Both the position numbers and the translations under genes were made by a program. This document shows, piece by piece, positions 30,058-38,429 of a stretch of DNA of 64,000 nt (positions within the stretch are counted from its first letter, which is position 1; the number at the start of each line of letters is the position of its first letter). The notes beneath the pieces are model-generated. The model had not been told where the DNA came from and did not search any database. It saw only the letters and a list, made by a program, of their open reading frames with translations. The DNA comes from Burkholderia pseudomultivorans (GTDB lineage: Bacteria > Pseudomonadota > Gammaproteobacteria > Burkholderiales > Burkholderiaceae), in NCBI RefSeq assembly GCF_902499075.1, contig NZ_CABVPP010000017.1:42586-106585 (forward strand), written 5' to 3'.

Positions 30058-30828
30058 TCAGTCGTCGACGCGCCGTGCGACCCGTGCGGGCGTCATGCCG
30101 CGCTGCCGCTGCTGCGCGAGCATTGCATAGGCCACCATCGCGACGAGCACGCCGAGCAGCACCGCCGACGATCCGACCGTGCCGAGCGCGAGGCCGCCCT
30201 TGGCGATCGGCTTCGTCAGCAAGTCGCCGACTGTCGCGCCGAACGGCCGCGTCAGCACGAACGCGGCCCAGAACAGCAGCACACCGGAGATCCGCGTGAA
30301 GTAGTGTGCGACCACGATCGCCGCAATCAGGCCGCCGATCAGCAGCGCACCGCCGCCGAAGCCAAGGCCGGAACTGTCCGCGAGGAAATCGCCGAGCGCG
30401 GTGCCGAGCGTGTTCGAGAACAGGATCGCGATCCAATAGAGCATCTCGACCTTGCGCGTCCGGATCCGGTCGACCGACAGCGATTCGCCGCTCAGTCGCC
30501 AGATCGCGAAGATCGACAGCAAGATCGCGACGAGAATCGATGCGCCGAGCGCGTAGCCGAGCCCGAGCGTGCGGTCCATGAAGTCGGACATCGTCGTGCC
30601 GGCCGTGCTGGTCGCGACGATCACCGCCCAGTAGATCGCCGGCCGATAGCGTGTGGTGCGCATCTGCGCGCCGAGCGTGACAAGGAAGAAACCGAACAGC
30701 AGGATCGAGCTCATCGCATAGCCGACGTTCAGCGTCATCGACAGCAGGTCGCCGCCGGTTTCGCCGAGCGTCGTCGCGCAGATCTTCATGATCCAGAACG
30801 CGAGCGTGATTTCGGGAAGTTTTTTCAT
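30058..30828 (-). CDS. COG4705-like repeat membrane protein
   Basis: This 256-residue polytopic membrane protein starts MKKLPEITLAFWIMKICATT at 30828. It contains four copies of a short polar motif of the form T-x-x-G-x-x-x-(G/S)-D, with the aspartates at 27, 82, 147 and 202 (spacing 55-65-55), each at the start of a Gly-rich helix such as LGLGYALGAS. This implies a two-fold repeat of a two-motif unit. It resembles COG4705, uncharacterised membrane-anchored proteins in which the motif repeats. The intramembrane aspartates could bind an ion or proton, but this is inference. It is on the same strand as the permease, but the permease stop lies 153 bp upstream. Confidence 0.75.
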   Translation of the reverse strand: MKKLPEITLAFWIMKICATTLGETGGDLLSMTLNVGYAMSSILLFGFFLVTLGAQMRTTRYRPAIYWAVIVATSTAGTTMSDFMDRTLGLGYALGASILVAILLSIFAIWRLSGESLSVDRIRTRKVEMLYWIAILFSNTLGTALGDFLADSSGLGFGGGALLIGGLIAAIVVAHYFTRISGVLLFWAAFVLTRPFGATVGDLLTKPIAKGGLALGTVGSSAVLLGVLVAMVAYAMLAQQRQRGMTPARVARRVDD

Positions 30829-30981
30829 TCGAACCTCTTGCGGAAACGCAGCGCGCGGCCGTGCCGCGCGCATCGCAGACAGGCTCGAATGTAATCGCCG
30901 ACGGCTTAACGCAACCTTAGCATTCGCCGGACAGGCGGCGCCGCGTGCCGGCGCCGTATCGCGCGGCGCACCGCCGCGGCC

Positions 30982-32388
30982 TCAGCGTGCGTGTTCGTGC
31001 CGGTAATGCAGCACATACGCGCCCACGAGCAGCACGACGAACGCGACTCCGACCGCCATCGTCATCCGGAACTCGCGCGTGAACGCCGTCGTCAGCAGGA
31101 TCGACGCGACGAGCGCAGCGCCGAGCAGACTGCCGACCGGATGGCCCCACATGCGGAATGCGAGCGCCGGGCCGCGGTAGCGTGCACGAAAACGCAGGTG
31201 CGTGACGAAGATCATCATCCACGTGAACAGCGCGCCGAACATCGCGATCGCCATCATCACGGTGAACGCGGTATCGGGCGACAGCGCGACCAGCACGGCC
31301 GCGACCGCCACGCCGCTGGTCGAGATCCACAGCGCCGCACGCGGCACGCCGTTCGCGCCGAGCCGGCCGAACACGGCCGGCGCGAGCCGCGCGCGCGACA
31401 GGCTGAACATCATCCGCGTCGTCACGTAGAGCTGGCTGTTCATCGCCGACAGCGCCGCGATCAGCAGCACGAAGTTGATCACGCCCGCCGCATACGGCAC
31501 GTCCGTCGCCGCCATCACCTTCACGAACGGGCTCTCGTCGGTGCCGGCCTGCGTCCACGGCACGATCGCGAGCATCAGCGACAGCGTCAGCAGGTAGAAC
31601 AGCACGAGGCGGAATACCGTCGAGCGGAACGCGCGCGTCACCGCGTGCTGCGGATCGCGCGCTTCGCCGGCCGCAATCGCGACCGCCTCGATGCTCATGT
31701 AGCTGAAGATCGCGACGATCACCGCGACCCAGGTGCCCCACGGCCCCTTCGGCATGAAACCGCCGTGCGCGGTGTAGTTCGCGAAGCCGATGCCGGACGC
31801 GGCCGGCGCCGACCACACCAGCCAGGCGCCCAGCACGACGAACACGACGATCGCCGCGATCTTCAGCAGCGAGAACGCATATTCGACCGATCCGTACAGC
31901 GTGACGCTCGCCAGGTTCACCGCGATCAGCAGCGCCGAGAAGCCGATCACCCAATACCAGCCGGGCACGGCCGGGAACCAGTACTTCATGAACACGGCGA
32001 TCGCGCTGATCTCGGTGCCGATCGCGAACACGACCGCGAACCAGTACGCATAGCGCACGAGGAAACCGGCCAGCGGGCCGACGTAGTGCTCCGCATACGC
32101 GCCGAACGAGCCGGCCGTCGGATGCGCGACCGTCATTTCCGCGAGCGCGCCCATCAGCAGCAGCGCGATCAGCGCGCCGATCGCATACGAAACCAGCACG
32201 CTCGGGCCCGCGAGCCCGATCGCGAACCCGCTGCCGAGGAACAGCCCCGTGCCGATCGCGCCGCCGATCGCGATCATCGCCATCTGCCCCGACGTCAGCG
32301 CGTGGCGCAAGCCTTGTTCGCGTTCGACGATGTTGTCGAACGACCGTTGTTGTTGTGTCACTGCGTTGCCACTCCCCTGCCCCACCAT
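30982..32388 (-). CDS. amino acid permease (APC superfamily, AAT family)
   Basis: This 468-residue transporter has about 12 hydrophobic helices. The diagnostic start is LRHALTSGQMAMIAIGGAIGTGLFLGSGFAIGLAGPSVLVSYAIG, the unwound helix-1 substrate site of AAT-family amino acid/proton symporters (CycA, GabP, LysP). Also seen are EMTVAHPTAGSFGAYAEHYVGPLAGF and SYMSIEAVAIAAGEARDPQHAVTRA. The substrate within the family cannot be assigned with confidence; resemblance is closest to GABA- and D-Ala/Ser/Gly-type permeases. Monocistronic. Confidence 0.88.
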   Translation of the reverse strand: MVGQGSGNAVTQQQRSFDNIVEREQGLRHALTSGQMAMIAIGGAIGTGLFLGSGFAIGLAGPSVLVSYAIGALIALLLMGALAEMTVAHPTAGSFGAYAEHYVGPLAGFLVRYAYWFAVVFAIGTEISAIAVFMKYWFPAVPGWYWVIGFSALLIAVNLASVTLYGSVEYAFSLLKIAAIVVFVVLGAWLVWSAPAASGIGFANYTAHGGFMPKGPWGTWVAVIVAIFSYMSIEAVAIAAGEARDPQHAVTRAFRSTVFRLVLFYLLTLSLMLAIVPWTQAGTDESPFVKVMAATDVPYAAGVINFVLLIAALSAMNSQLYVTTRMMFSLSRARLAPAVFGRLGANGVPRAALWISTSGVAVAAVLVALSPDTAFTVMMAIAMFGALFTWMMIFVTHLRFRARYRGPALAFRMWGHPVGSLLGAALVASILLTTAFTREFRMTMAVGVAFVVLLVGAYVLHYRHEHAR

Positions 32389-32407
32389 CGCGCCGCCGGC
32401 GCCGGAT

Positions 32408-32443
32408 AAAACGAAACGGCGCGGAGGACTTCCCGCGCCGTTC
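32408..32443 (-). terminator. intrinsic terminator after clpA
   Basis: On the minus strand GAACGGCGCGG pairs with the CCGCGCCGTTTC side and leads to CGTTTT. It lies 22 bp past the clpA stop and just ahead of the permease gene. Confidence 0.82.
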
Positions 32444-32464
32444 GCATGAACAACGAATTATCGC

Positions 32465-34765
32465 TTACTCGACTTCGACCGTCTCTTCGTTCGGCTTGTG
32501 CGGCGGATTCGCCAGCTTGTCGAACGACAGCTGCACCTTGTCGTTCTCGTCGACGTCGACCGTCACGTGGCCGCCGTTGACCAGCTTGCCGAACAGCAGC
32601 TCGTCGGCCAGCGCGCGCCGGATCGTGTCCTGGATCAGCCGCTGCATCGGCCGCGCGCCCATCAGCGGATCGAAGCCGTGCTTCGCCAGATGCTTGCGCA
32701 GCGCGTCGGTGAACAGCGCATCGACCTTCTTCTCGTGCAGCTGCTCCTCGAGCTGGATCAGGAACTTGTCGACCACGCGCATGATGATTTCCTCATCGAG
32801 CGAGCGGAAGCTGATGATCGCGTCCAGACGGTTGCGGAACTCCGGCGTGAACAGGCGCTTGATGTCGGTCATCTCGTCGCCCGTCTCGCGGCGCGTCGTG
32901 AAGCCGATCGTCGCCTTCTGCATCGACTCGGCGCCCGCGTTCGTCGTCATGATGATGATGACGTTGCGGAAGTCCGCCTTGCGGCCGTTGTTGTCCGTCA
33001 GCGTGCCGTGGTCCATCACCTGCAGCAGCACGTTGAAGATGTCCGGATGCGCCTTCTCGATTTCGTCGAGCAGCAGCACGCAATGCGGCTTCTTCGTGAC
33101 GGCTTCGGTCAGCAGGCCGCCCTGGTCGAACCCGACATAGCCCGGCGGCGCGCCGATCAGGCGGCTCACCGCGTGACGCTCCATGTATTCCGACATGTCG
33201 AAGCGGATCAGCTCGATGCCGAGCGTGAACGCGAGCTGGCGCGCCACTTCGGTCTTGCCGACGCCGGTCGGGCCGGAGAACAGGAACGCGCCGATCGGCT
33301 TGTCCATCTTGCCGAGGCCCGCGCGCGCCATCTTGATCGAGGCCGCGAGCGCGTCGATCGCCGGATCCTGGCCGAACACGACGCTCTTCAGGTCGCGGTC
33401 GAGCGTCTGCAGCTTGCTGCGATCGTCCTGCGACACGCTCTGCGCCGGCACGCGCGCGATCTTCGAGATGATTTCCTCGATCTCGCTCTTGCCGATCGTC
33501 TTCTTCTGCTTCGACTTCGGCAGGATGCGTTGCGCGGCGCCCGCTTCGTCGATCACGTCGATCGCCTTGTCCGGCAGGTGACGGTCGGTGATGAAGCGCG
33601 CCGACAGTTCGGCCGCGGCCGACAGTGCGCCCGACGAATACTTGACGCCGTGATGCTCCTCGAAACGCGACTTCAGCCCGCGCAGGATCGCGACCGTCTG
33701 CTCGACGCTCGGCTCCGTCACGTCGACCTTCTGGAAGCGCCGCGACAGCGCCGCGTCCTTCTCGAAGATGCCGCGATACTCGGTGAAGGTGGTCGCGCCG
33801 ATGCACTTGAGCGTGCCCGACGACAGCGCCGGCTTCAGCAGGTTCGACGCATCGAGCGTGCCGCCCGACGCGGCGCCGGCGCCGATCAGCGTGTGGATCT
33901 CGTCGATGAACAGGATCGCGTGCGGACGCTCCTTCAGTTCCTTCAGCACCGTCTTCAGGCGCTGCTCGAAATCGCCGCGATACTTGGTGCCCGCGAGCAG
34001 CGCGCCCATGTCGAGCGAGTACACCTGCGCGTTCGCGAGGATGTCCGGCACTTCGCCGCGCGTGATGCGGTACGCGAGGCCTTCGGCGATCGCGGTCTTG
34101 CCCACGCCGGCCTCGCCGACCAGCAGCGGATTGTTCTTGCGGCGCCGGCACAGCACCTGCACGACGCGCTCGACCTCGGGCTCGCGCCCGATCAGCGGAT
34201 CGATCCGGCCGTCCTTCGCCATCTGGTTCAGGTTCTGCGTGAACTGCGCGAGCGGGGTTTCCTTCTGCGCGTTCGCGTCTTCGCTTTCCGCGCTCGCATC
34301 GCTCGACTTCGCGGCTTCGCCGCTGTTGGTCTTCGCGATGCCGTGCGAAATGAAGTTCACGACGTCGAGGCGCGTCACGCCCTGCTGCTGCAGGTAGTAG
34401 ACGGCGTGCGAATCCTTCTCGCCGAAGATCGCGACCAGCACGTTCGCGCCGGTGACTTCCTTCTTGCCGTTCGACGTCGACTGGACGTGCATGATCGCGC
34501 GCTGGATCACGCGCTGGAAACCGAGCGTCGGCTGGGTATCGACGTCGTCGGTGCCCGGGACGGTCGGTGTGTTGTCGTGGATGAAATTGCGCAGGTTCTG
34601 ACGCAGATCCTCGATGTTGGCCGCACACGCGCGCAACACCTCGGCTGCCGTGGGATTATCCAGCAGGGCCAGCAGCAGATGCTCGACCGTAATGAACTCA
34701 TGGCGCGCCTGGCGTGCTTCCATGAACGCCATGTGCAGGCTGACTTCCAATTCCTGGGCAATCAT
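32465..34765 (-). CDS. clpA: ATP-dependent Clp protease ATP-binding subunit ClpA
   Basis: This 766-residue AAA+ unfoldase feeds substrates to ClpP and takes N-degron substrates from ClpS. The N-domain (about 1-150) begins [24 protein letters not shown]. The D1 Walker A is [13 protein letters not shown] and Walker B is [13 protein letters not shown]2 has [15 protein letters not shown] and [13 protein letters not shown]. It lacks the middle coiled-coil of ClpB. The start at 34765 overlaps the clpS stop by four bases and gives the standard N-domain; the open frame continues six codons further but into clpS. Confidence 0.97.
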   Translation of the reverse strand: MIAQELEVSLHMAFMEARQARHEFITVEHLLLALLDNPTAAEVLRACAANIEDLRQNLRNFIHDNTPTVPGTDDVDTQPTLGFQRVIQRAIMHVQSTSNGKKEVTGANVLVAIFGEKDSHAVYYLQQQGVTRLDVVNFISHGIAKTNSGEAAKSSDASAESEDANAQKETPLAQFTQNLNQMAKDGRIDPLIGREPEVERVVQVLCRRRKNNPLLVGEAGVGKTAIAEGLAYRITRGEVPDILANAQVYSLDMGALLAGTKYRGDFEQRLKTVLKELKERPHAILFIDEIHTLIGAGAASGGTLDASNLLKPALSSGTLKCIGATTFTEYRGIFEKDAALSRRFQKVDVTEPSVEQTVAILRGLKSRFEEHHGVKYSSGALSAAAELSARFITDRHLPDKAIDVIDEAGAAQRILPKSKQKKTIGKSEIEEIISKIARVPAQSVSQDDRSKLQTLDRDLKSVVFGQDPAIDALAASIKMARAGLGKMDKPIGAFLFSGPTGVGKTEVARQLAFTLGIELIRFDMSEYMERHAVSRLIGAPPGYVGFDQGGLLTEAVTKKPHCVLLLDEIEKAHPDIFNVLLQVMDHGTLTDNNGRKADFRNVIIIMTTNAGAESMQKATIGFTTRRETGDEMTDIKRLFTPEFRNRLDAIISFRSLDEEIIMRVVDKFLIQLEEQLHEKKVDALFTDALRKHLAKHGFDPLMGARPMQRLIQDTIRRALADELLFGKLVNGGHVTVDVDENDKVQLSFDKLANPPHKPNEETVEVE

Positions 34766-35076
34766 GCTTCCTCCATCACGCACTGCAGCGGATGCCCGGC
34801 CTGCCGCGCATGGGTAACGACTTGCTCAACCTTGGTCGACGCGATGTCCCGCGTATAGACCCCACAAACCCCTCGCCCTTCGCGATGGACCTTCAGCATG
34901 ATCTGCGTGGCCGTCTCGCGATCCTTCTTGAAATACTCCTGCACAACCATCACGACGAACTCCATCGGCGTGAAGTCGTCGTTGAGCAACACCACCTTGT
35001 ACATCGAAGGCGGCTTCAGCTTCTGCTCCTTGCGTTCCAGGACGGTGCTGTCCTGCTTGTCCGGGATAATCGCCAT
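34762..35076 (-). CDS. clpS: ClpS adaptor protein
   Basis: This 104-residue adaptor binds N-degron substrates and delivers them to ClpAP while blocking other substrates. Core elements are [20 protein letters not shown] (including the NDD substrate-pocket residues), [20 protein letters not shown] and the final [18 protein letters not shown]. The clpS-clpA order is conserved. A TTGCGG-16 bp-TAGAAT promoter ends only about seven bases before the ATG, so the message may be leaderless. Confidence 0.97.
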   Translation of the reverse strand: MAIIPDKQDSTVLERKEQKLKPPSMYKVVLLNDDFTPMEFVVMVVQEYFKKDRETATQIMLKVHREGRGVCGVYTRDIASTKVEQVVTHARQAGHPLQCVMEEA

Positions 35077-35082
35077 ACACCC

Positions 35083-35110
35083 ATTCTAAACAACTCGGAC
35101 AGGCCCGCAA
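35083..35110 (-). promoter_or_regulatory. clpS-clpA promoter
   Basis: On the minus strand TTGCGG (35110-35105), a 16-bp spacer and TAGAAT (35088-35083) lie immediately before clpS. The predicted transcription start is at or within one or two bases of the ATG at 35076. Confidence 0.55.
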
Positions 35111-35174
35111 TCCTGCCATTACCCGACCGATCGGCCGGCGCCCTCCCCGGTCTCCCGGAACACGCGAACGTCCT

Positions 35175-35222
35175 CGCGCCATGTGAAAGCCGGCTGCGGT
35201 GCCGGCTTTCACGCGTGGCGCG
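35175..35222. repeat. long inverted repeat (19 bp of stem)
   Basis: GTGAAAGCCGGC (35183-35194) and GCCGGCTTTCAC (35201-35212) form a perfect 12-bp stem around TGCGGT. An outer stem pairs CGCGCCA (35175-35181) with TGGCGCG (35216-35222), separated by a small internal loop. No U-run follows on either strand, so it is not a standard terminator. Confidence 0.75.
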
Positions 35223-35440
35223 GAACACGAACCTTCTCGGGGAATCGCACCGGAACGTCGCATCCGCGTCCAGTATCCCACAAGCCGGGACGACTCGAAC
35301 GCGTGTCACTCGAGCCTGGTATATGAGCCGATTATGCGACTTTTCAAGTCCCCGCGCTTGGTCGCATGCTGCAAAGCAAAGCCGGAAAAACCCTGAAAAT
35401 GGGTTCTTTACAACGTCCCCCTAACCGTCTAAAAATTTTC

Positions 35441-35469
35441 TTGACACCCAAATAAAGAGCGCCAACAAT
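35441..35469 (+). promoter_or_regulatory. cspA promoter and start of its long leader
   Basis: A perfect TTGACA at 35441-35446, a 17-bp spacer and AACAAT at 35464-35469. The start near 35476 would give a 5' untranslated leader of about 140 nt. A long structured leader is typical of cold-shock genes, where it acts as an RNA thermosensor. Confidence 0.6.
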
Positions 35470-35616
35470 CAAGCTGGCACTTTTTTCAAATTGCCGGCAG
35501 GCGATATGAAAGAGGCCGAGGTGAGCTTGTGAGGGGGGAACGGCTGTATTTTCCGGTCGTTTAGCTTTTCGAGCGTGCTCGTGGTAAGTAGCGACTGTGT
35601 GACAGGGGAAGTAGGT

Positions 35617-35820
35617 ATGGCAACTGGTATTGTCAAATGGTTCAACGACGCGAAGGGCTTCGGTTTCATCACCCCCGACGAGGGCGGTGAAGATCTGTTT
35701 GCGCACTTCTCGGCCATCAACATGCAGGGTTTCAAGACCCTGAAGGAAGGTCAGAAGGTCAGCTTCGAGGTCGTCCAAGGACCGAAAGGCAAGCAAGCTT
35801 CGAATATCCAGGCCGCCTGA
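35617..35820 (+). CDS. cold-shock protein (CspA family)
   Basis: This 67-residue single-domain cold-shock protein is an OB-fold RNA chaperone. [42 protein letters not shown] contains RNP1 (KGFGFI) and the RNP2 equivalent (DLFAHF). The start at 35617 gives the canonical MATGIVKWF; an open frame 14 codons longer exists but is inside the leader. Upstream are TTGACA and a leader of about 140 nt; downstream is a strong terminator. Whether it is cold-induced or constitutive cannot be told from sequence. Confidence 0.95.
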   Translation: MATGIVKWFNDAKGFGFITPDEGGEDLFAHFSAINMQGFKTLKEGQKVSFEVVQGPKGKQASNIQAA

Positions 35821-35840
35821 GGGCAACGGATTTCGGATGA

Positions 35841-35873
35841 AGAAACCCGGCTGAATGCCGGGTTTCTTTTTTT
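35841..35873 (+). terminator. intrinsic terminator after cspA
   Basis: AGAAACCCGG pairs with CCGGGTTTCT across CTGAATG, followed by seven Ts. Confidence 0.92.
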
Positions 35874-36057
35874 GTGATTCGCCAAAACGCCGCGGCGATT
35901 GGCCGGTCATTTTGCACAATCACGGCGCAGGCACCGCAATTGTCGGAATAAGCGCACAGATCGGTGCATCGCTGCGCGCTTCCGTTTCGCGATCGCGATT
36001 GCCGTCATCACGACGCAATATTCGCGCGGGCGGATTTTCCGTGCGGCGCGCGTGCGG

Positions 36058-37998
36058 CTACCAGCTATACGACGCGCCGGCGCCCCACGTCGTCGCCGCC
36101 GCATTCAGGCCCGCGCCGGCACGCAGCTTCAGGTTCTCGCCGAAGCGCATCGATGCACCCAGCGCAACGGCCTGGTAACCCATGTAGTGCCCCGTACCGA
36201 TGCCGAATGCCATCCTCCTGCCGGTATCGACATCCGGAATCATCGACAGCGCAGTCGCGGCCGCGACGCCCCCGTACGCGCGCCGTGCAACGGCGTGGAG
36301 CTGACGCAGGTTGACGGCGTCGGAAGGCAGTACGCCGTCCGCGACGTGGGCGATCTTCCGCTCCCGTCCGGGCGCACCGAGCGACACCGTATCGTCCCGA
36401 TCGGCGATCGAGCCGTGACCGAGCGCGACCGAGTTCGCGCCGCTCGCCACCGCCTGCGCACCCAGCGCCACGCTCTGCGCCCCCGTCGCGGACGCGCCGT
36501 TGCCGAGGCTCGCACCGGCATCGCCGCCAGCCGCCGCGTCGACCCCGAGCGCAATGCTGCGCGGACCGTGGGCCTCGGCGCGCGCTCCGACGGCAACCCC
36601 GTCGCCGCCCGTGGCGGACGCTGCGATGCCGAGCGCGACGCCGCTGTCGGCAGTCGCGCGGGCGCCCGCACCGAGCGCGGTGCTGCCGACACCGTCGGCG
36701 CTGGCACCCGCGCCGGCCGCGACGCCGCTCGCCGCGGTCGCCTGCGCATCGGCGCCGACCGCGACGCTGCGGTCCGTCGTCGCGATTGCACGCTGCCCGA
36801 GCGCCAGACTCGCCGCGCCTGCTGCCGCCGCACCGGCGCCGAAGGCGGCACTGCCGGCGCCCATGGCACTCGACGCCACGCCGACCGCCGCGCCGCCCAT
36901 TCCGCTCGCATTCGCGTGCGCGCCCACTGCGGTGCCGCGATCCGCCGCTGCGTTCGCGCGCATCCCGATCGCGATGCTGTCGAATTGCGCCGCGCTCGCG
37001 CCGCTGCCGACCGCAAGCGCGCCGTCCCCCGACGCCGACGCTTGCGCGCCGAACGCCGTGCTGCCGGTGCCCGTCGCGCCCGATTGCGCGCCGACCGCCG
37101 TGCCATCGATCCCGGTCGCATTCGCCTGTGCGCCGAGCGCGGTGCCTTGATCCGCCGACGCATGCGCAGCGACGCCGATCGCGATCGCGTCGAACTCGAT
37201 GGCGCTCGCGCCGCTGCCGAGCGCCACGCTCCCGTCGCCGAACGCCGCCGCATCCGCGCCGAGCGCCGTGCTGGCCGCACCGGTCGCGCTCGACTGCACG
37301 CCCACCGCCGTGCCGCCCGAACTGCGCGCAGTCGCCAGCGTGCCGACGGCCATGCTCTGCTCGCCCTTCGCTTGCGCGCCGGCGCCGAGCGCGACGCCAT
37401 CGGCGTGGTGCGCGGCCGCCGCGGCACCCACCGCGAGGCTCCCGTCGCCTGCCGCCCACGCACCGGTGCCAAGCGCCGCGCTGTTCGCGCCCGCCGCGAG
37501 CGCCCGTGCGCCCATCGCAAAGCTGTCCTGACCCGGCGCCCGCGCACGCGTTGCAGCCGCGATGACGGACGTAGCAGCTGCGTTGGCCTTCGAACCGATC
37601 GCTATCGCGTCCGATCGCACGGTATTCGCGTTCACGCCGGTCGCGAAACGCGCGTCGCCGGCTGCCGGTGCATTCGTGCCCGCCGCGATTCGCGGGGCGA
37701 CAGCCGCTGCTGCGCGCGGGCCGACACCTGCACTGTCGTCGTCACCGGCGAGTACGACGCCTGGCTTCGCCACATCGCCGAAGGCGCCTGGCGACGTCGA
37801 CATCTCTCCATACCTCGACGCGAACGGTCCGTCGAAGCTGCGTTGCGCATACGCGTCGGGAACGGCCCATCCCAGCATGCCCGCCACGCCCGACGCCAGC
37901 ATCCGCCGTGTCCGCACACGCGCAGCACGCACCATCGTCGAACCGACATTCGACCCGAACGCGACCGGCCTGCCATTCCGGTTTTTCTCGTTTTCCAT
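36058..37998 (-). CDS. trimeric autotransporter adhesin (YadA/Hep_Hag repeat type)
   Basis: This is a 646-residue surface protein. An extended signal (about 1-51, basic then VRTRRMLASGVAGMLGWAVPDAYA) is followed by a passenger of YadA head-type 14-residue units (pattern x-x-A-x-G-x-x-A-x-A-x-G-x-x) from about residue 130 to 530. Next come a neck (ADGVLPSDAVNLRQLH) and a four-strand C-terminal YadA anchor (RRMAFGIGTGHYMGYQAVALGASMRFGENLKL, ending GAGASYSW). Such proteins trimerise in the outer membrane and bind host matrix, cells or each other. Unusual points are the near absence of a coiled-coil stalk and extreme Ala/Gly content. The ATG at 37998 has AGGATAACT before it; an upstream in-frame ATG at 38067 is less likely. 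Confidence 0.9.
   Translation of the reverse strand: MENEKNRNGRPVAFGSNVGSTMVRAARVRTRRMLASGVAGMLGWAVPDAYAQRSFDGPFASRYGEMSTSPGAFGDVAKPGVVLAGDDDSAGVGPRAAAAVAPRIAAGTNAPAAGDARFATGVNANTVRSDAIAIGSKANAAATSVIAAATRARAPGQDSFAMGARALAAGANSAALGTGAWAAGDGSLAVGAAAAAHHADGVALGAGAQAKGEQSMAVGTLATARSSGGTAVGVQSSATGAASTALGADAAAFGDGSVALGSGASAIEFDAIAIGVAAHASADQGTALGAQANATGIDGTAVGAQSGATGTGSTAFGAQASASGDGALAVGSGASAAQFDSIAIGMRANAAADRGTAVGAHANASGMGGAAVGVASSAMGAGSAAFGAGAAAAGAASLALGQRAIATTDRSVAVGADAQATAASGVAAGAGASADGVGSTALGAGARATADSGVALGIAASATGGDGVAVGARAEAHGPRSIALGVDAAAGGDAGASLGNGASATGAQSVALGAQAVASGANSVALGHGSIADRDDTVSLGAPGRERKIAHVADGVLPSDAVNLRQLHAVARRAYGGVAAATALSMIPDVDTGRRMAFGIGTGHYMGYQAVALGASMRFGENLKLRAGAGLNAAATTWGAGASYSW
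36853..37062 (-). repeat. 70-residue passenger repeat, second copy
   Basis: Encodes residues 313-382 of the adhesin (five 14-residue units beginning STAFG). By hand it is identical to the first copy at 44 of 70 residues in perfect register, including a SGASAxxFDxIAIG segment found only in these two blocks. Confidence 0.7.
37063..37272 (-). repeat. 70-residue passenger repeat, first copy
   Basis: Encodes residues 243-312 of the adhesin (five 14-residue units beginning STALG), directly adjacent to the second copy. The tandem placement and shared rare motifs point to a 210-bp internal duplication that has since diverged. Confidence 0.7.
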
Positions 37999-38335
37999 AG
38001 TTATCCTGATGATGTTTCTCGATATTCGGCATGCGCCGATTCCGGCTCTCATCCGGAGACGATTCATGCCGCGCGTCGACCGCCGCTCGCGGACCGGACG
38101 ATCCTCTCCGTCCGCCGCCGTTCCCCGTGGCCGATCACATCAAGGACACCATGGATACGCGGCTGCCGATGATCAGGACTTGTCGCATGAACGGGCGGTC
38201 GAGATCGAGTATAGGGATGCCAGACATCCCGATATATATGACAAGTCTCAATCTTTCCCGGTCGGCGATGCGAATTCGCACTTGACCGATAGCACCGCGC
38301 AGAATCGGCTCGAGCGTGCCGGTGCCTCCAGAATG
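37999..38335. other. adhesin upstream region without a gene
   Basis: Together with the terminator at 38336-38367, this stretch separates the adhesin from the multicopper oxidase. I see no coding sequence. It holds an AT-rich patch (gatatatatgacaag near 38231-38245), a GGGATG/CATCCC inverted repeat at 38214-38230, and a TATACT hexamer on the minus strand at 38213-38208. If that hexamer is the -10 element, the adhesin mRNA has a leader of about 200 nt. Confidence 0.45.
38214..38230. promoter_or_regulatory. inverted repeat, possible operator for the adhesin gene
   Basis: GGGATG and CATCCC, 5 bp apart, lie immediately upstream of a TATACT hexamer (minus strand) and next to an AT-rich tract. This could be a regulator site. 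It is a single occurrence and no -35 element is clear. Confidence 0.3.
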
Positions 38336-38367
38336 AAAAAGCCGCGCATCGAACCCGATGCGCGGCC
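38336..38367 (-). terminator. intrinsic terminator after the multicopper oxidase gene
   Basis: GCCGCGCATCG pairs with CGATGCGCGGC over a short loop; on the minus strand it runs into TTTTT. Confidence 0.9.
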
Positions 38368-38429
38368 TGCTGCCGACGGCACGATGTCGTCCGCGCCGGT
38401 GACGCCGCCGGCGCCGGGCGAACGATCGG

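Larger units (their letters stand above)
35077..35616. other. 540-bp intergenic region between clpS and cspA
   Basis: I find no convincing protein-coding gene here. It holds the clpS promoter at its left end, a long hairpin (35175-35222), a nested inverted repeat at 35335-35366 (TGCGAC with GTCGCA, and CAAG with CTTG inside), an AACCC/GGGTT hairpin near 35386-35402, and the cspA promoter with its leader from 35441. The middle 250 bases are therefore structured but unannotated and could hold a small RNA. Confidence 0.5.

Noticed and set aside
35175-35222. Intrinsic terminator between clpS and cspA
   Set aside because: Neither strand has a U-run after the stem, and no gene ends nearby.
36240-37547. 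Regularly spaced repeats suggestive of a CRISPR array
   Set aside because: The repetition is a 42-bp coding period of the adhesin's 14-residue units with diverged copies, not identical direct repeats with unique spacers.
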